Below, in pieces: positions 13,208 to 25,349 of a stretch of DNA of 64,000 nucleotides. The notes beneath the pieces were generated by a model that made no database searches, was not told the DNA's origin, and saw only the letters and a list, made by a program, of their open reading frames with translations. Positions within the stretch are counted from its first letter, which is position 1; every line of letters starts with the position of its first letter. The stretch is taken from NCBI GenBank assembly GCA_904063045.1, contig CAJFCJ010000055.1, positions 8,802 to 72,801 of the forward strand, in the 5' to 3' direction. The position numbers and the translations under genes were made by a program. Source of the stretch: Dimorphilus gyrociliatus (taxonomy: Eukaryota; Annelida; Polychaeta; Dinophilidae).

Positions 13208-13520
13208 CTAATTCCTATGAAATAGAAGTCTTTCTAATGTACCCATATATCTAAAGTCTAAGTATTGGGGCGTTTTCAACAATATCCTTTGTAATATTGT
13301 TGTCAATTCTTCCATAACTGTTGTTCTTGGCCATTTGTAATATGGTCCTTTGTTTTCATCAAACACCAGAAGTTTTCCTTTCTGAGTAAGTTTTTGTCCA
13401 TTAAGAGTTTTCTTAGAATTAAGCATTTTTCTACATTGCTTTTCAGTCAAGGTAAGTGTTTGTTTTTCAATTCTGTGCTTCTTTGCTCCGAAGAAACATA
13501 CTGTATTTAAACAAGTATCT
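13208..13520 (-). pseudogene. env-like fragment, middle part, inverted
   Basis: A short minus-strand piece related to the middle of the env-like region of the gypsy element at about 44500-44700. Both contain an FFG-KKHR motif and an E-x-QCRKM / E-ECRKM motif, followed by a segment with a G-Q-K-L and a Y-x-W/Y-P pattern. It runs into the left array and is truncated at both ends. Its orientation is opposite to that of the distal fragment starting at about 13530. It cannot encode a functional protein. Confidence 0.65.
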
Positions 13521-13544
13521 CAACTTTTATGCAAAGAGTTTATC

Positions 13545-14470
13545 ATGAGAAATAAGATGGTGGCATTGCTTACACCTTTGGCACCTCAACTTCCAACAAT
13601 ATTGGATTCAACACAAGGAACTCACAGCACCTGGCTGGGTGATCTAACAACACTCAACACATGCACAGAACTAAAATCAGTTCAAGTAATTTGTGATGTT
13701 GGAATCATAACAATAAATGCACTATGTTCAAAACAATTCCTCACCAAGTATAAGGGTCTTCTATTTTCAATTGATCCAATACTACATCATGCCTACCACA
13801 TAACAAAAGAAAATATAAGATATGGGGAATGTGACAAAACACAATATCTTTTTAATATAAAAAAGAACCCTCTGGATGCTGACAAGAATCAGAAAGGCAC
13901 ATCTTCTGGAAGGAAATCTTGTATCTATTATACAAAGAATGGTTGTAAATTCCAAGCAGCTGCTTCCAGGTCAATCAGAATGAAAATCAGCAATGGAATT
14001 GAAGAACCAAAACTGGAAGTTGCAAGGCTCACTGAGTTACTGCAATTGGGTATAAAAGATGATGTTGGCAAAAACACCAACAGTTCCAACAAGTTCTTGA
14101 CTACATACAAGACACTTTAACAAGGCATAACAAGAATATCAACTTTGCTAATGAATTAGGAATTGACTCAAGTATGTCAACACATCAACATTTATTTTCA
14201 TCATGGCTGAATACTCCAACCAAAATGCTGATTAACATTGCATTCCTAACAATAATTATTATTGGAACTTCATTCATACTATGGCTGGCATATAAAAGAA
14301 GATGTAGCAAACTTACCACGAAAAGACTTTGGAAATACTTAGAAAGAAGGAAAGTCCAACTAACAGCTCCAGGTATACAACAAAAAGAATTACAGATCCC
14401 AACATACTCAACTATGGAAATTGACCAAGAAGCAATACCTCTTCAAAACTACCCAACATTTACAAAATAA
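13545..14470 (+). pseudogene. env-like fragment, distal part with transmembrane anchor
   Basis: First about 190 codons: related to the gypsy env-like C-terminal block at 45584-45937 (shared GTHSTWLGDL motif and several conserved Cys). A second Cys-containing block near 13905-14090 recurs at 57397-57590. A stop at about 14118 interrupts it. A second open stretch (14174-14470) supplies a strongly hydrophobic segment (LINIAFLTIIIIGTSFILWL) followed by a basic and then polar tail. That is the layout of a membrane-anchored glycoprotein. It is related to retroelement env-like genes; I cannot place it in a named envelope family. Confidence 0.65.
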
Positions 14471-15054
14471 GATAATAGAGTCATTGTGACAAGTCCCAGA
14501 CCTTTTGTGGAAGCAAGGTCTTAAAAGGGTGGGATATCTGTGCGCATAGAAATAATGATATATCAATACATAGACTTTAGTTATAAGGGTACATTAGCAA
14601 GACTTCTATTTCATGAGAAGTAGAATGGTGCAACTATATAAATACTTCTATTTTGTAGGAATTATAATGGTGCAACTTTAGAAAGACTTTTATTTCATAG
14701 AGTTAGCTTTTAGTACTTTATAAAGTATTGTAAAATAGTCAAAAAAAAACATTGTAATACACCACATTAGGCAAAAAAGGTAGTATAAATTTATCTTAAA
14801 TAAATCAGTGACTGCTTATAAACATATACTCCATTTTAACCTTAAAAAAACACTTTTTATTAAAATTTCATCTTACCTCTGTTGAGTGAAAATGGAAAAG
14901 GAAGTTGATCTTTTCTATTTTGACAGCAGAAGATTTCCAACAATACCTGTTTTTGCTGGGAATCATACATTTTTTTTAGTTTATCAAAAGTGTGAATTAA
15001 AAATCTTTTTGTTACTATGAAGAGATATCTAAAAGTTTTTTGCCACTTAGTAAA

Positions 15055-15125
15055 TATTTTGTTTTTTGTGGATGTTTTCTGTCACTTTGTGGACGTTTTC
15101 TGTCTCTTTTTGGACATTTTCTGTC
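15055..15125 (+). repeat. Tandem array of the MITE terminal unit
   Basis: Three tandem units of the type TTTGTGGACGTTTTCTGTC. The same 19-mer, in either orientation, forms the ends of the palindromic MITE family at 17196, 29491, 37367 and 39152. The array may be one terminus of the larger element that mobilises those MITEs. Two more degenerate units lie at about 16060-16105. Confidence 0.6.
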
Positions 15126-15177
15126 CCTTAACCTTAACTATCAAAGTCAACTTTTTTGTAAATATAACTAATTTTAC

Positions 15178-15545
15178 TGTACTTCTTTGTATTGTAATTG
15201 TAGGAATTTCTGGTTCGTCGCAACTGTAATCATCCTTCCAATCATTTACCAATCTGTCAAAGTACTTACACAAATAGAACCTTTAAAGTTCATCCACAAA
15301 TAGTCTAACAAATGTAATTTTGGTAGAAATGAATCAACAAAACACCAGTATTTCATCCAAAGAACATGTATTGAGTAAAATGAGTTTCTAGTTCTAAACA
15401 AGCTAGTTTAAACAACCAGCTGATGGTTAGAAAACTGAACTGATAAGCTGGGGAAATGTATTTCCTTTTATACATTTACCAAAGCTTGGGTTCACTTGGT
15501 CAAAAGATTACGAAGTTGAAATGTAACAGTCTCATAATGCAGATA
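15178..15545 (-). repeat. LTR family B fragment
   Basis: Reverse-orientation copy of the block at 28640-28995, including the TATAAAAGGAAAT promoter region (about 15460-15475 on the minus strand) and the terminal block ending at TGTAC/GTACA near 15178. The 5' part of the LTR is missing. Confidence 0.75.
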
Positions 15546-15721
15546 TAACAGACATGAAAAACTATTGCATCACTTATGGCTAACATGTGGCACTGCAAAA
15601 ACAAGCCTGCCTCTTCTGCATCTGTTTTTGAATAAGACGTAACAAGTTTGGCATGCCTTTTTTCTATATTGTTTGTTCCATTGTTAATTCCATAATGGCA
15701 CCATCTGTTATGGTCAAAGAA

Positions 15722-17195
15722 TTTGTTTCCTACGAAATAAAGGTCTTTTTAAAGTTCTAGAATCTAATTCTACTAATTAAAAGTCTTTCTAAAGCTCCAC
15801 AAGTATAATTTTTATGAAATAACACTTTTTCTAAACTTCCACCATTATAATTCCAACAAAATAAAAGTCATACTATAGTTCCCCCATTATAATTGCTACG
15901 AAATAAAAGCCTTTCTAAAGTTCTGTAATATCTAAAGTCTAAATATTATTATGTTGATATTTCTAAGTGCACATATACATATAAAATTAATACTGTTCTA
16001 TAAAGTTTTCCAAAGAAAAAGGTTTTCTTTTTCACCTATTTTTTTCACTGATTTAATTTTGTGGATGTTTTCTGTTGTGGACATTTTTTGTCTGAACCAT
16101 CATAATAACATTGTCCATTTGAATAACATCCATAAGTATTACAATGACTAAGATCAGTTTCAGTTGATCCACATGGTTTAAGCCTTCTATGCATGACAAC
16201 AGGCTCTATAAAGGAATGGGAATGTTTCTCAAAATTAACAGAATGACATCATTCAAAATTATATATTTACTGCAAATTCCTGATTTCAGTCCAAGATAGT
16301 TTGATTGAGTATCTTCCACAAAATTTTCAAATGATGACTACTTATCAGCCAAATTTATATAACAAATAATTGCACTTTTCTCATAATTAATTGATCTATG
16401 AAAAATAAACTGGTAGTTTGAAAATTAAAGAAAAAGTAGGATATTTACTTGCAACCTGAATTACTAATACATTGAAATGGCCAGGAAGTACATCTTCCAG
16501 CAAGATAATGCTGGCTGCCATACAGCAAGAGCAACTGAAAGGGCTGAATTATGGAAAAAAATTAAGAAGTGCTGCTATGAGCTTATAAAGAAGAATCCAG
16601 AGTTGCTTCCAAATTTGTATGTTGGAATGGGTCATAGGATTAGTAAATGCATTGAAAGATAGAGTAGGCACATACAAAGATGAAGAAAGTTTCAGCTCAA
16701 AAGGCTATGTGCCAATAATCATGTCATTTGGCCAAATAAGAAAGAAAAATCATAAATCAATAGTGATTTTTATAAAAAAAAAATATGTAAAAACTTACCT
16801 TAATGCTTTTTGAAAGAAATTTATATACAATTCCAAGTTTAATCTATAATTTAAAACTGAGAAAATATAAATAATAATCTTTCCTCATAATGAAAATCAA
16901 AATTTGAGGTGTGCCTATATACATGTCATTTACTTTATGCAATGATTCAATGTTTGTTTAGAGTCAAAAGGTGACCTTTGTAAGTCATTTCTCTAGTAGA
17001 AAACCATCCAATATTTACAAAAGAAGGTAATATAGTCATTGTGACAAGTCCCAGACCTTTTGTTGAAGCAAGGTATTAAAAGGGTGGGATATCTGTGCAC
17101 TTGGCTATATGATATATCAATACTTAGACTTTATATATAAGGCTACATTAGAAAGACTTCTATTTCATACGAATTACAATGGTGCAACTATAGCC
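15722..17195. mobile_element. Second fold-back element with the same arrayed ends
   Basis: Left array at about 15722-15945: five units of the roughly 40-bp repeat that ends the 13112-14712 element. Right array at about 17100-17190, reverse complement. The segment 17015-17110 is nearly identical to 14463-14560 of the first element (the purine tract AAAAGGGTGGGA and flanks), so both descend from one parent. The interior contains a Tc1-like transposase remnant instead of the env pieces. A palindromic MITE abuts or interrupts the right array at 17196. Confidence 0.55.
16477..16662 (+). pseudogene. Tc1/mariner transposase remnant, internally deleted
   Basis: Starts close to the second catalytic Asp motif of Tc1 transposases (FQQDNAGCHTA) and then jumps to the conserved C-terminal helix (KNPELLPNLY ... 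RISKCIE), skipping the segment with the third acidic residue. A short tail continues in another frame after 16640. It cannot be active. Confidence 0.75.
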
Positions 17196-17375
17196 GGGGT
17201 CGACAGAAAACGTCCACAAATGAGAAATGGTTAGGCAGAAGAAAACAGCAACTGATTTGTACTTAGGAGGGTCTCCTCTAAGGGTTAGGGGTAATGGAAA
17301 AGGTTAGGTACAGCTAAGGGCTGGGTTAGGGTTAGGGTAAAAGCACCAATTTATGGATGTTTTCTGTCGCATCCC
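17196..17375. repeat. Palindromic MITE copy with TTAGGG-like interior
   Basis: Begins with GGGGTCGACAGAAAACGTCC and ends with the inverted GGATGTTTTCTGTCGCATCCC. The interior holds GGGTTAGGGTTAGGG and several GGTTAGG blocks. It is about 180 bp and sits beside the right array of the preceding element. No clear target duplication. Confidence 0.75.
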
Positions 17376-18973
17376 TTTTAGTACTTTAGAAAGAACTTTA
17401 TTATTTATTGATTATTGATTTTAGTTGTAAAAACAAATTTACTTCAATAAAATTTTTTATACAAGAATATACTGTTTAATAGAATAACAATAAAATAAGT
17501 TCTTTTTAATAGAAAGCTAAAAAGGCTGACTAATACAAATGACCTGCGGATTGACCATTTCTCTTGCTGCCTCCCTTTCTAGTGCTATTTCTGTGGAGCT
17601 GTGTTCATACCATCTGTGACCCTCTGACTCACGATTTTAGTTGGAAGACACACAGCTAACAGAACATAGGTCTTTCAACTCTCAATAAGCAGAAAAAGGT
17701 AATCAATACTGAAGTTCTCAATACTCTATAAGTGGGCGTTGAGCTAGCAATTGTTAGAGGACAAGCAGCATTCATATATTTATGTCTTTGTATATTCATA
17801 CACTCGCCACCTCCACAAATGCCAAAAAAATGTTGTTTACAAGAAATAAGAAATTTAAACAAGAACAATTAAATATATAAGTTTTTTCTCCTTATATACT
17901 CGTCCATCTCTTTGTGTCCCTTAACTGGGTCCTCGACACTACTCACCTTTTTGTAAGGTCATACATCATTCAATTTGACTCAACATCATGACGATTTTTA
18001 CATGATATCAAGTCAAGTTGACCTACAATGCTTTCAAACTTAATTGTCCACCTAAATATCTGACATGCACACACACACACACAGTGACATACATTCATCT
18101 TTCTCTCTTAAACATTCATATTGCCTCATCAACACAGCTAACAAACTTTGTTTTGTTCAGCTTGAATTGCACTACAAACCAAAAGTGATTCTCTCCTTTT
18201 TTGTGACTTTGAAAATAATACAAATGAAAGGAGCATTGAAAAAGCTCTTAAAAAACAAGTCTCACATCAAGCATCTATGTAATGTCACTATTATCTTTGT
18301 AGGCTACAACAAGGTTTAAAAAGCAAATTTTTAGCTCCTTTTATCAAGCAATTCTTTTTATCATTACTTTCATAAAACAATATATAGTCCTAAAAATTTA
18401 GTAGCAGAAAAAAGGGGTCGCTGCTTGAATTCTAAATTTAGACAGAAGACCATTTCTTGAAAGTGCTCTTATTTTATGCAGTTTCCAATAGACTTTCAAG
18501 CAGTGCACAATGAAAGCTACGGCTAAACTAATAATCATTTGTTTATATGCATTTTTCACTCTAATTAACATCTTTGCTGCCAACTATCAGACATCAAAGG
18601 AGGAGCAATTGTAAAAAAAAGAGTTTAAATGTTGATTGAGAGTTGTTCTTTTTTCCTTGTCTCTTCACTTTTGATGCAAATGTTAAAAGAACTTTATGGA
18701 ATTGCAGAGTATATGAGTTTTATTAAATTAAATTATTGACAATAAGTATATTGGTAAATATGAACTTAAGACTATGATTTTAATTTATATACAAATGATT
18801 GCAAGACAACAAAAAAAGGACTATTCTCATTAATATTTACAATTTATTGATTGTTTTATTTTATAGTTATTAGTTTAAAAAATCTAATCAAGTCTTCTAA
18901 ACATTTCAAGTGAAATTTCTTCTTACATAAACTGCATATGCCTTCATATCTTTTATATATTTTTGTTTGGCAA
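17376..18973. other. Spacer, no gene recognised
   Basis: Contains a short (AC)n run near 18067-18083 and small open frames on both strands without family motifs or splice context. I see nothing that supports a gene. Confidence 0.45.
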
Positions 18974-18983
18974 GAAAAGCAAG

Positions 18984-21649
18984 GTAGCAGGTGAAACCAT
19001 ACCCAAGTGAAACCGTGCCCATGCTGGGTGAAACCATACCCATAAAAATATTACATTTTTTTAATTTTATTATTTAGAATTATAATAATGGAACCTACAA
19101 AAATAAAAACACTGTTGAAATATAAACTAACAGCCATTTTAAAAATGATGAAACTGAAGTTAACTTTCACTTTGGAAAGAATTTAATTTGAAAGTCAAGC
19201 TTTTTTTGATAATTATATTTGGGCAAAGATTATCATTTTATATTTAACAGAGGTAATTTCATGTGCATTGTAATCTAGATTAATGTTATATTCATATTTT
19301 CAATACATGTTTTTTAATTTTGTGAAAAAATCCAATTTATTTGAAAAATATTTTTCAGCCATTTTGAATAATTGTAAGTATACCTTTCCAATACTCATTT
19401 CAAATCAAAATATTATTCTTCTTTTATAGATGTGTTCAATAATATTATTTTTTATTTATTCACTAATTACATTTAATATTTTCAGTCTGGTATAGAGAAT
19501 TATTCATAAAACATGACAGTCAAATGTAAGAATTGTAAGCTTTTTGTATATGAAAGACAGAAGAAAATGTCTTGTGTGCTTTGCAATGAAATTATTCATC
19601 AAAAATGTGTCATAAGTATGATTCTATATTCAATATGGCATTTATAAATATTCAGCTATTTCAATCAGATTCTAAGGTGTCAGTTTGTCTGGATTGTGAA
19701 AAAAACAGATTCCTTCTTCAGATGAAGAGACCAGAAGATCAAATTGTAGAAACTGGTGATGTTGATGGAAAATTACAAAATTCAACTAATCTTCAAAATG
19801 AAGATGGAGAAAGTCACCAAGTTTCAAATGAGCCAGAGTTTTGTGATGGTGGCAATTTTGATAACTGTCACATGAATGGAAATGAAATGGATGAAAATTT
19901 ATATGAAGATGTGGTTGTAGATGCAAATGAAGGTGTGATGGATGCAAATGTGAATGACAATGGAATATTGAACAATGGAAATATTGAACACTTGCTGGAA
20001 CTTATTCATGACAACTTTCAAATAGTTAAAGATGGAAGTCAAATGGGAAAAGATATTCTGATAAGTGATGGATTTTCATTCACTGTAAAAGCTAAAACTT
20101 CAAAAAGTATCATTTGGGTGTGCAGTAAGAGGACCAAAAAACAAAGATGCCCTGCAAGAATTTGCCAGCAAGGAAAAACATTCATCAGGGGAAGTTTAGA
20201 ACATATTCATGGTAAAAATAACCACCTAACCAGTGACATCAGAATCAGAAAAGATTTAAAAGATATTTGTAAAACTGACACAAGTTCCAGTGGGAAAAGA
20301 TTAGCAGAAACAATTCTTTTAAAACACAAAAATGAAACAGATTCTCTGCCAAATGTTGATTATTTGAAAAGAGTGGCTAATTTTACAAGGCAAAAACTAA
20401 GGCCAAGTGAACCAAAAGAAGTAGACTTTTATTTAAATACAGATTTCATCCCAGATGATTTTTTGAGAAATGACATCTGTGAAAATAAAGAGAGAATTCT
20501 TATTTTTGGTAGCAGCCATCAACTTAATTTGTTTGGTTAGTCAAAACACTGGTTCATTGATAGGACATTTAAAATGGTAAAGGATCCTTTTTATCAGCTC
20601 TTATCTATACACAGCTATGTCAAAAAAGATGGTGAAATGAAACATATGCCATTGGCATTTATTTTTATGACATCAAAGAAAAGAAAGAGTTATAAAAAAG
20701 CATTTAAGGTATCATTTTGAGAAATTCATTCTTTAACTACTTTCAGATGAATGTTTCATTCTTCAAAGTGTCAGAAACCTGACTGGCATGTCACAGCCTG
20801 AGAAGATAACAATTGATTTTGAGATGGGTCTGTGGAGAGCTGTATCCAAAATATATCCAGAATCACAAATTCATGGATGTGTATTCCATTTTACACAAGC
20901 AATATATAGAAAAATACAGGTAAAACATTTAATTTAACCTCTAAGGTTTGTTTTTACAATTATGATCCTTCAAGTCTCTTGGATACTCTGGAAAGTATAT
21001 GGAGAAAGGAGAGGACTGGAGAGGCATGAGAAAGCTGATGGCTTTACCTTTTCTGCCTGCTCATATCATTGCTCCAACATTTTACAGATTGAAATCTAAA
21101 CTTACAGAAAAAGAAAAATTTGCAGACCTGTTGGAATATTTCGAAGCAACATGGATTATGAACTCTATATGGAAACTAGAGAATTGGTCTATATATGGAT
21201 TATCCATAAGGACTAATAACAGTGTGGAAGGATGGCACAATAGAATGAATACTAAAGTACCACCTAAAGGATCATTTTATTGGCTGCCTGATGAGCTGAA
21301 GAGAGAAGCTGATTTGGTTATTATCTATGAAAAGCTTATTTCTGAGAAGAAGATTATCAAGTACCAAAAAAAGCAGTATATTGAGATAGAAAGAAAAATA
21401 TTTGAAATTTGGGAAAATTATAGACTTGGAGGGCTTTTGGCAGATGAATTATTGGTTCAAACATCATATATTTATGCTCCATAATATTCTTTTTTTTAAA
21501 TGTCTTTTTTTTCACTTTTTCCATTCTTTTATCTTTCAAAGTTATGTGTTAATCTATTATCATTTTCTTAGTATTATATATACTTTTCTTGAGTATTAAT
21601 AAAATTAAAAAAACCTAATATTTTTATGGGTACAGTTTCACCCCTATTC
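18984..21649 (+). mobile_element. MULE copy 3, both ends and target duplication present
   Basis: A 2666-bp element flanked by the 10-bp direct repeat GAAAAGCAAG at 18974-18983 and 21650-21659. The left end carries three units of GTGAAACCATACCCA type (18989-19041). The right end is the reverse complement of the innermost unit plus the adjacent TAAAAATATTA, giving an inverted repeat of about 28 bp with few mismatches. A 9-11 bp duplication and terminal inverted repeats are standard for Mutator-like elements. It carries a four-exon transposase gene with one nonsense codon. Confidence 0.88.
19513..21484 (+). pseudogene. MULE transposase with zinc finger and FLYWCH, one nonsense codon
   Basis: Exon 1 is 19513-19615 (C4 finger: CKNCK ... 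CVLCNEIIHQKC). Exon 2 is 19656-20708 (acidic linker; FLYWCH at about 20020-20220; first catalytic block). Exon 3 is 20747-20919 (ITIDFE, CVFHFTQA). Exon 4 runs from about 20983 to 21484 (SVEGWH, C-terminal helix). A TAG at 20538-20540 replaces a Lys codon just before the first catalytic block, and that block reads DRTF where an active copy should have DGTF. There is otherwise no frameshift, so the copy is young but probably dead. This copy defines the exon structure used for the others. Confidence 0.85.
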
Positions 21650-21659
21650 GAAAAGCAAG

Positions 21660-23395
21660 AAGGAACTATTTTGAGATGGTCTCATATAAAATACAACTTT
21701 CTGGAAAAAAAATCATAAGAAGAAGAAAGTTAGTTCTTTTCAAATATAACATAAATCACTCAGTAGTTTTACTATTATATATGTTTAAATTATCAAATTT
21801 ATGAATTTTACCTAATGGTTTCAAACAGATGTGCAAAGTTTGTAGAGTTCAGAAAGTCAGCAAAAGTCCATTTTGACCTTTCAATACTCTAAAAAAATTG
21901 TCTCTTATCTTCATATATATTACATCAATCAACATCCATTATTTCCAAATATCTTACCTTAGTCTGAAAGGATTGACTGCAAAACAATCCCTGCTGGGAC
22001 AAGTCTTCTACTCCTCTAACATTGGATACAAGTTTGGTAATTTGGCAACCTGCTGTTACAAACAAACTACTGTCCTGTTGAACTTTTACATTGTTAAGAG
22101 CTTAAGTATTTAATTTGTTTGAAAGTTTGAGTAGAACCATTAATGCTAAAATTTTTGTTTCAAACAAGTGACAAGAATTTTGAGGAAAATTTTCTAAGAA
22201 CAATTTTTTAATTTAGTTTTACTTAGCAGATAATAATCAGAATATTACGTATAAACAGCTTTTAATCACTTGTGAGGCATATTCATGATATTAAATTTTT
22301 TAAACCAATTATTTCCGGTATGAAATTCATGTTTCCTGTATGAAATTAAATAGCTTTTTAAAATATGTGAATTAAATTGATATTTTCAATTAAACAAACT
22401 ATAAATTGTAATAGTCAGCTTACTGACAGAGTTCACAAATGAGGTTAAACATTTATGAATAGTATTTAAAACAATATATCTTTGAATATGCAATTTAATA
22501 AAATACATAGAAAATGTATCAAATGACATTGCCAAACCCTACTCTTTTTTGATTTCATAGAAATACATTCGATCTAATGTTTCTGAGAAAGCTGACACTT
22601 ATAGAATATTTTAAATTAAATAATATTATTAAATTATAAGTCTTTTGGCATAAGTAGAGACCTCTACTTTGAGATTAATAAAATTACTTGTTTTTTGAAT
22701 ATCTCTCAAAATTTATACCTTTTAAAATTTTCTATAGAGAATAAAATAAATATTATAAATAATATTATATACTTTCAAGTCTGTTATTTTAAAATTAATT
22801 TAGCTGAAACACTATGCTATTAATGTTTTTTTAAATTAGACAGGTAACCAGTCTTAATAATTTAAAAACTGACTGTTTTCTAGCTATATGATTAACTGAA
22901 GAGAATTTTGAGGTGACATTTTTTCTCTTCTCTAACTATCTTGATAGTATGAAATCTATTGAATATTTTACAAAATGTTTTACTTTCTGCCATATCTTGC
23001 TAGCAATAAAGTCAAGGCCTAAAATACCTGGACACTGTAAATTTTGATAGGCCAATTTTGAAAACATCCCAAAAATGTTATCTTTGTTTTAAATTGTTTT
23101 TTTGTGTGTAAATTTCCATGAAGAAAAGTTATATTTATGTAATACTGAAAAAAATTATAGAAAATTATCATATTTGTGAAAATTATTAGCAAATTTTTTT
23201 ATTAATTTTTATTGTTTTTTTTTTTATTTGGCCATAAGTCCAAATTAACCGTACATCCGGATTACATCCGGTTTTGCGTTTAAATAGATATCTTAAACTG
23301 AAATTTTTTTCAACAAAATTAATTTTCCAAGTTAAGTTGATTACTTATTATCTATTTTACCTACTTTAGTTAATTTTTATCTCATTTATTTCATT
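21660..23395. other. Spacer with an LTR family C fragment
   Basis: Positions about 22028-22150 match the 3' part of LTR family C (GGTAATTTGGCAACCTGCT block through GAGTAGAACCA). The rest is AT-rich without a recognisable gene. A short GC-rich motif, CATCCGGATTACATCCGG, at about 23253-23270 precedes the Tc1 fragment. Confidence 0.5.
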
Positions 23396-23584
23396 ATGGC
23401 ATGGGGAAAAGAGGTTAGGAACCTGGTAATCCAGAAATATGAAGAATTGGGGAAAGTAAGGGAAACTGCAAGGGCTTTGGGAATGGCATCATCTACAGTT
23501 AGTGACATTTTAAGGTATAAGCCACCCAAACAAGAGAAGTGTAAAATCACATTTATTAAACAAGTTTTGGAAGACGACTTTTAA
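23396..23584 (+). pseudogene. Tc1/mariner-like N-terminal helix-turn-helix fragment
   Basis: A 62-codon open frame with the first helix-turn-helix of Tc1/mariner or pogo transposases (pattern: KYEELGKVRETARALGMASS, then TVSDIL). No second helix-turn-helix or catalytic domain follows in any frame nearby. It may be a transposase relic or a small HTH protein; relic is more likely. Confidence 0.5.
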
Positions 23585-24045
23585 CAAGTTTGTCTAAAAT
23601 GCTACAAACAGAAAAGCATATGTATGTATAATCTATTATTAACATTTATTTAAAAAAGTATAATAAGGATTTGTCTTCATTTATTCAGATATATTTGCTA
23701 ATAGATCACACAATAACTTTAATAATTTTGAACTTTTACTTAAAAATAATTCTCATGTTTATAAAATTTCAAAAACGAATCAATCTAAAAGTGAATTATG
23801 TAGAAAATCAGAATTCATTTTAATGAATTTTAACTATTTGAATAATACATTCAATGGAAAGAATGTATTTATTACAATATTTGCCAACAAAATCTCTTCC
23901 TATGTACTCAACAACAGCAGCAATCAAATAGATAATAACCCTTTTCTCATTTGCAATTATTCACAATTAGAAGGTGTTTATTGAATAACTTTCAGAAAAA
24001 AAATTAAAAATGGTTAAATTTCTCATTTATTCATAGAATTAAATT

Positions 24046-25318
24046 TTGAACCTATTGGTTTAAATTCTGAAAATACATTTATTGCTCAAAGAATTTTCAA
24101 AAGTTTTAAGAATTTAATGAAATATTATTTTATTTCAAAAACATATGGAATAATTCCACCATTAGTCTTTAATAATCAAAATATAAATAATTTTAACAGT
24201 TCAGATGTTTGTTGGTTATTTACTAAAAGACTTTTGAAGAACAAACAAGAGTAAACATTTTTTTTTCCTTACTAGATACTAGTAAATCATTTTTTTTGTT
24301 CATTTTTTGCAGTTGGTTACCTTTGAAAATTGTTTCGTTTTAAAAGAAAATTTTACAAATATTTTCAATTGTAAAATATTAAATTCTAAATTATTGAGAA
24401 CAGATAATAGGATGAATGAAATTGATAATATCATTGGTAAAGAATGCAGAAATGAGGATGGTACACTTTTTTTGTAAAAAGGGACTCACAATAGAAATTG
24501 TCTGTAAAGTTTTCTGTTTTAACTTATATTGCGAAATATGTTTAAGTTGTACTAGATAAAAAATCTTTAGCAGACAATTTTCTGTTTCATCCTATTTTTT
24601 TTGTTTTTTACTATTTTTTGGCTTAATAAAATATTACTTTTAGTAAAATTTGCCTCACTTCCAATAATGACTATTTTAAATGTGTTAGAAGACAATAGTG
24701 TATACAGTATTGGATTTGTTGAAACATTTGTTTCAAATGTGGAAATGTTTGTAAAAGTTTCATTTCCAACTTGGGAAATTTCTCCTAAAATCTTTAATGA
24801 AATTTGTAAAGAAATGGGTTATGATAATTTTCATTCAATAATTTTTGCTAATAAAATGCAACATTTTTCATCTCCCTATGTTTATTTTGATGTGTTCAAT
24901 AGTACAATGAAATTACATTTAGGAAGAATTGACATAGGCCTATGTTTAAAATGTTTTAAATCAAATGTACCATGTAAGATAGATAGTATGAAAAGAATTT
25001 TAAAAATCCCCCTATTGACCATTTCATATAGATCTCTTCATTAATTACGAAAATCACATTCAGCTAAGAGAAAATTTCAAAAGTTATCACGTTGAAACAA
25101 AAATAAGTGCTCATATTTTATGTCCTTTGGCCTATTTTTATAAAAATTACAATTCAAATAATGACACTTGGTTAACTATACAAGAAATAGATGAAAATGA
25201 TGTGTTAATTATTAGTGATCATTTAAAATATGATGAATTAATACCAAAAATTTGCAATTGTTCAACAAGTAAAGGTGAATTATTGTTGTTTGAATATTTT
25301 GATTCATAATAATATGCT

Positions 25319-25349
<31 letters not shown>

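Larger units (their letters stand above)
13112..14712. mobile_element. Fold-back element with arrayed inverted ends enclosing env-like pieces
   Basis: Left array at about 13112-13265: three to four units of about 40 bp, each containing GAAATAGAAGTCTTTCTA and GTTGCACCATTATAATTCC. The right array at about 14555-14712 is its reverse complement. Between them lie two env-like fragments pointing outward. At 14526-14537 a purine-rich tract (AAAAGGGTGGGA) is followed by a TGTGCG start, as would be expected where an LTR begins. The same right-hand module recurs at 17035-17190. The ends look like retroelement LTRs arranged inverted instead of direct. I found no target duplication. Confidence 0.55.

Noticed and set aside
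13112-14712. DIRS-type retroelement from inverted termini
   Set aside because: No tyrosine recombinase or RT is present, and the interior is only env-like debris, so the inverted ends are not enough for that class.
15082-15273. Minus-strand 63-codon gene sharing its N-terminal half with other loci
   Set aside because: The shared CIVIVGISGSS-type peptide seen at 6548 and 15200 is a translation of the LTR-B end, not a protein domain.
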